From: Secundilactobacillus silagincola
GTDB taxonomy: Bacteria; Bacillota; Bacilli; Lactobacillales; Lactobacillaceae
Assembly: GCF_002583405.1 (NCBI RefSeq)
Contig: NZ_BCMJ01000003.1
Location: 248,001-312,000 of the forward strand
Direction of reading: 5' to 3'
Length of the DNA: 64,000 nucleotides
Every line of letters starts with the position of its first letter. The first letter of the stretch is position 1. The translations under genes were made by a program, and so were the position numbers. Shown one piece after another: positions 61,285-64,000 of the stretch. The notes beneath the pieces are model-generated. The model saw nothing but the letters and a program-made list of their open reading frames with translations, did not search any database and was not told the DNA's origin.

Positions 61285-61465
61285 CAATTATTTTTAAATT
61301 TTAATGATTTGATGGCATATTCACTTAATGATTTTCTCTCTAAATAGCTTCAAATCAACGTTTATAAGAAAATATTTTTTGATATTTTTTCTTTAATATT
61401 TATCTCTCATTTTAAAAAATAAGATTATGAGAATGCGCTCATTTTAAAAAACAGTCCAGTTAACA

Positions 61466-61516
61466 TAAAAATCGCTCAGTATAATGACTAGCAGGTCATC
61501 ATAATGAGCGATTTTT
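61466..61516 (-). terminator. Terminator after dfrA
   Basis: AAAAATCGCTCA pairs with TGAGCGATTTTT, with an inner ATGAC/GTCAT stem. It overlaps the dfrA stop codon. Confidence 0.88.
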
Positions 61517-62003
61517 ATCGTCGTTCCCAGCGTTCAAAAACTAGGCCATACGGATTCTTTTCGTCTGGCTCGTGAGATATCGATTCAACTAACTGAAACT
61601 GGCTGTAATCAATTTCAGGCATATAAGTATCAGCCTTAAACGTGTGTAACACGCGCGTCCGCAACAGCGTATCAACGTCAGGCAACAGACTTTCAAAGAC
61701 CCTGGCGCCTCCACTGATGATCACGGTTTCGTCCGGATGTGCTTTTTCGTAAGCCACCACTTCGGCTGCACTGTGCAGCACTTCAACGCCACTGGGATAA
61801 TCAGTGGCAGTTCGCGTGGTCAGCACAATGTTTTTTCGGTGTGGCAACGGTTTTCGGTAGCTGGCAAACGTCCGGCTGCCGGAGATGAGCGTGTTACCCA
61901 TGGTATGCTGCTTAAAAAACGCCATATCAGCTGGCAGATGCCACGGCAACTGTCCCTTATACCCAATGGCATGGTGCTGATCTTCCGCCCAGATAAATAT
62001 CAT
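61515..62003 (-). CDS. dfrA: Dihydrofolate reductase
   Basis: 162 residues, the usual length. It reduces dihydrofolate made by ThyA to tetrahydrofolate with NADPH. Motifs: IGYKGQLPWHLPADMAFFKQ with the catalytic acidic residue, the TLISGSRTFASYRKPLPHRK nucleotide-binding part, and VIISGGARVFESLLP. It starts ten bases after thyA on the same strand, and its stop is inside a terminator. Confidence 0.96.
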   Translation of the reverse strand: MIFIWAEDQHHAIGYKGQLPWHLPADMAFFKQHTMGNTLISGSRTFASYRKPLPHRKNIVLTTRTATDYPSGVEVLHSAAEVVAYEKAHPDETVIISGGARVFESLLPDVDTLLRTRVLHTFKADTYMPEIDYSQFQLVESISHEPDEKNPYGLVFERWERR

Positions 62004-62013
62004 GAAATCACCC

Positions 62014-62964
62014 CTAAACGGCCACTGGTGCCTTGATTGCTGGTGCCGGATGGTAATTAGTCACACTGATATCGTCCATATCGTAGTCAAAAATACTGGA
62101 CTTGTCAGGATTCAAAACTAATTTAGGTGCTTCAGCAGGCGTTCTTGAAAGCTGCGTTTTAACTTGTTCGATGTGATTGCTGTAAATATGAGCATCGCCA
62201 AAGGTGTGGACAAAATCGCCAGGTTCTAAGCCCACTTCTTTAGCAATTAAATTGGTCAGCAATGCATAGCTAGCGATGTTAAACGGCACGCCAAGAAAAA
62301 TATCGGCAGACCGCTGGTATAACTGACAGCTCAACTTGCCATCGTTGACATAGAACTGGAACATAGTGTGGCAAGGTGGTAGTGCCATGCCAGGCACGTC
62401 TTCAGGATTCCAGGCCGAAACGATCATGCGCCGTGAATCCGGATGAGTTTTCAGTGTTTCGATAACGTTTCCTAGTTGGTCAATGGTTTCGCCCTTACTA
62501 GTTTTCCATGCTCGCCACTGCGCCCCATATACGTTACCTAATGAGCCATATTGGGCAGCAAACGCGTCATCTTCAACAATTCGTTTGCAAAAGGCCTTTT
62601 TTTCTTGTTTATAAGTCTCATTAAACGCTTCATCAACCAGTGAACGACGACCAAAATCGGTCATATCTGGCCCATGGTAATCACTGGACTCAACGAACTT
62701 TTGAAAGGCCCATTCATCCCAAATATGGTTGTGATGTTTGAGTAAAAATTGAATGTTGGTATCCCCATGCAAGAACCAGAGCAATTCACTTTTGATTAAC
62801 CCAAAGGGCACTTTCTTCGTGGTCAGTAACGGGAATCCCTGACTGAGGTCAAAGCGCATCTGATAGCCAAAAACACTGATGGTTCCCGTTCCCGTCCGGT
62901 CAGATTTACGATGCCCATTTTTCAAAACGTAGCGTTCCAAATTTAAATACGCGTCTTCAAGCAT
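62014..62964 (-). CDS. thyA: Thymidylate synthase
   Basis: 316 residues; the lactobacillar form with an insertion of about 50 residues ([20 protein letters not shown]) relative to the 264-residue E. coli enzyme. Substrate parts: [40 protein letters not shown], the nucleophilic Cys in [32 protein letters not shown] and [10 protein letters not shown]. It makes dTMP from dUMP with methylene-THF, the product of folD-linked metabolism. Confidence 0.97.
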   Translation of the reverse strand: MLEDAYLNLERYVLKNGHRKSDRTGTGTISVFGYQMRFDLSQGFPLLTTKKVPFGLIKSELLWFLHGDTNIQFLLKHHNHIWDEWAFQKFVESSDYHGPDMTDFGRRSLVDEAFNETYKQEKKAFCKRIVEDDAFAAQYGSLGNVYGAQWRAWKTSKGETIDQLGNVIETLKTHPDSRRMIVSAWNPEDVPGMALPPCHTMFQFYVNDGKLSCQLYQRSADIFLGVPFNIASYALLTNLIAKEVGLEPGDFVHTFGDAHIYSNHIEQVKTQLSRTPAEAPKLVLNPDKSSIFDYDMDDISVTNYHPAPAIKAPVAV

Positions 62965-62983
62965 TGAAAAAACCTCTCATTCT

Positions 62984-64000
62984 TTATTCAACATACTGAC
63001 TTAAATAATCCCACCGCGTCATTTTTTCGTCCAATTTCTTGTCCGTGGCTTCAAAGTCAGCCTGTAATGTAGCTAATTTATCATAATTATCGCCGTTCTG
63101 GTTCATTTTTGCCTGCAAGTCAGCCTTTTTCTTTTCTAAGGCATCAATCTCGTCTTCAATACCATCCCACTCAAGCTGTTCTTTGTAAGTCAGCTTTGTT
63201 TTGGTTTGCTTGACGGGTGCTTCCGAAACGGGTTTAGGCTTAGGCGCAGACTTTTTCCCGCTTGGCTGCGACTTTTTTTGATTAGCTAAATACTCGGTAA
63301 ATTGACCACTGTAGCGTTCAATTTTCCCGTTGCCATCAAAAATTAGTAACTTGTCTGCAACCTTATCCAAGAAATAACGGTCATGAGAAACGGTAATCAC
63401 GGTTCCGTTGAAATGATTAATATAATCTTCCAGCACCGTCAGTGTGGAAATATCCAAATCGTTAGTCGGTTCATCTAAAAAGAGCACGTTGGGCTGTTCC
63501 ATGAGTAATTTCAACAAGTACAACCGGCGTTTCTCACCACCAGATAACTTGCGAATCAACGTTCCGTGCATGAACCTTGGAAACAGAAATTGTTCCAATA
63601 ATTCTGACACAGAAACAGAATGGCCATCTTTGTCGGTCACATTATTCCCCACTTCACTGAGGTAGTTAATGATTCGCTTATCGTCTGGAATCGGTTCAGT
63701 ACGTTGCGTATAATAGGCCATTTTGACCGTCTCACCAATCGTTACCGTACCTGAGTCAAGAGGTAGGCGCTGTGCCATAACGTTTAAGAGCGAGGATTTT
63801 CCCGCCCCATTTTCGCCGGAAATACCAATTCGGTCACCAGCCTGAATCAACAGGTTAAAATCTTGTAAAATCAGATGATCATCTAATTTTAAATTGGCAT
63901 CCTTGAGTTCAATCACTTGTTTGCCCAAACGTGACTGTCCCAAATCTATCGACACATCCTGTTCCGTCGGTGTGGTACCAAGATTTTCTTTAATCTTATT
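62984..64000 (-). CDS. ABC-F family ATPase, Uup-like, C-terminal part (runs off the window)
   Basis: About 339 residues are visible, and the frame is open to the window edge. An inter-domain linker precedes the second ABC domain: Walker A GISGENGAGKSSLLNVMA, signature KLSGGEKRRLYLLKLL, Walker B VLFLDEPTNDLDI, H-loop TVSHDRYFLDKVADKL. The C terminus is a Lys-rich linker and a coiled coil (DEIDALEKKKADLQAKM), as in Uup/YfmR-type proteins that act on ribosomes or recombination. No membrane segments. Upstream part not seen. Confidence 0.88.
   Translation of the reverse strand, partial: NKIKENLGTTPTEQDVSIDLGQSRLGKQVIELKDANLKLDDHLILQDFNLLIQAGDRIGISGENGAGKSSLLNVMAQRLPLDSGTVTIGETVKMAYYTQRTEPIPDDKRIINYLSEVGNNVTDKDGHSVSVSELLEQFLFPRFMHGTLIRKLSGGEKRRLYLLKLLMEQPNVLFLDEPTNDLDISTLTVLEDYINHFNGTVITVSHDRYFLDKVADKLLIFDGNGKIERYSGQFTEYLANQKKSQPSGKKSAPKPKPVSEAPVKQTKTKLTYKEQLEWDGIEDEIDALEKKKADLQAKMNQNGDNYDKLATLQADFEATDKKLDEKMTRWDYLSQYVE

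Noticed and set aside
60912-61285. T-box riboswitch in the liv leader
   Set aside because: No T-box core (AGGGTGGNACCGCG) or specifier hairpin is visible; the peptide-terminator layout explains the leader better.
61285-61465. Possible CodY boxes upstream of the liv promoter
   Set aside because: The region is AT-rich and gives several partial matches, none close enough to the 15-bp consensus to support a call.
1-64000. CRISPR arrays, rRNA operons, complete insertion sequences, prophage
   Set aside because: No regularly spaced repeats, rRNA motifs, transposase genes with terminal repeats or phage structural genes were seen.

Overview
This window looks like chromosome from a Lactobacillaceae species, probably one of the heterofermentative groups around L. 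brevis, L. buchneri or L. collinoides. The evidence is protein-level resemblance, the conserved order rbgA-rnhB-dprA-topA-xerC-hslV-hslU, the thyA-dfrA pair, parE-parC next to plsY, strong Shine-Dalgarno sites, frequent TTG/GTG starts and low GC. The species call is inference. There is no intact tRNA or rRNA gene, CRISPR array, prophage or complete insertion sequence.

Layout. 1-5 kb: a nonsense-interrupted XRE regulator, an OmpR-type two-component system convergent with an ABC exporter of the lantibiotic-protection type, and a TauE/SafE exporter. 5-12.4 kb: two full-length paralogous polytopic membrane proteins (GT-C-like) on either side of an XRE/membrane regulator and a XerS-type recombinase whose promoter carries a LexA-like box, then a PAP2 phosphatase. 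12.6-23.7 kb: folD behind a PurR-box-like promoter, cardiolipin synthase, a MarR/NmrA pair, msrB, a TPP-riboswitch operon (tenA, YkoE-type ECF S component, LLM flavin monooxygenase), ppaC and a LysR regulator. 23.8-39.3 kb: housekeeping core (parC/parE, plsY, LacX-like epimerase, Zn-dependent ADH, hslUV, xerC, topA, dprA, rnhB, rbgA).

39.4-49.4 kb is accessory and partly decayed. It holds C-terminal remnants of a metal-binding lipoprotein and a DHA2 transporter, a MerR/hydrolase operon, an MFS gene flanked by two ~250-bp repeats that each end in a copy of the rbgA translation start, a tRNA-like relic without an anticodon arm, and five small secreted or membrane-anchored proteins. 49.5-64 kb: a MarR/DHA2 operon, yozE-ypmS-ypmR, degV, a hemolysin III family gene, a complete branched-chain amino acid ABC operon (livJHMGF plus a CBS-ACT gene), dfrA, thyA and a partial ABC-F ATPase.

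The strongest unusual element is the liv leader (about 61000-61284). It has a good promoter, a 30-codon leader peptide with a Leu-Val-Leu-Leu-Leu run, mutually exclusive pairing segments and an intrinsic terminator before livJ, which suggests ribosome-mediated attenuation. A second is a nested-hairpin repeat, found once after adh and once after the hemolysin III gene, whose flanks and loop are conserved while the stem sequences differ but remain paired.
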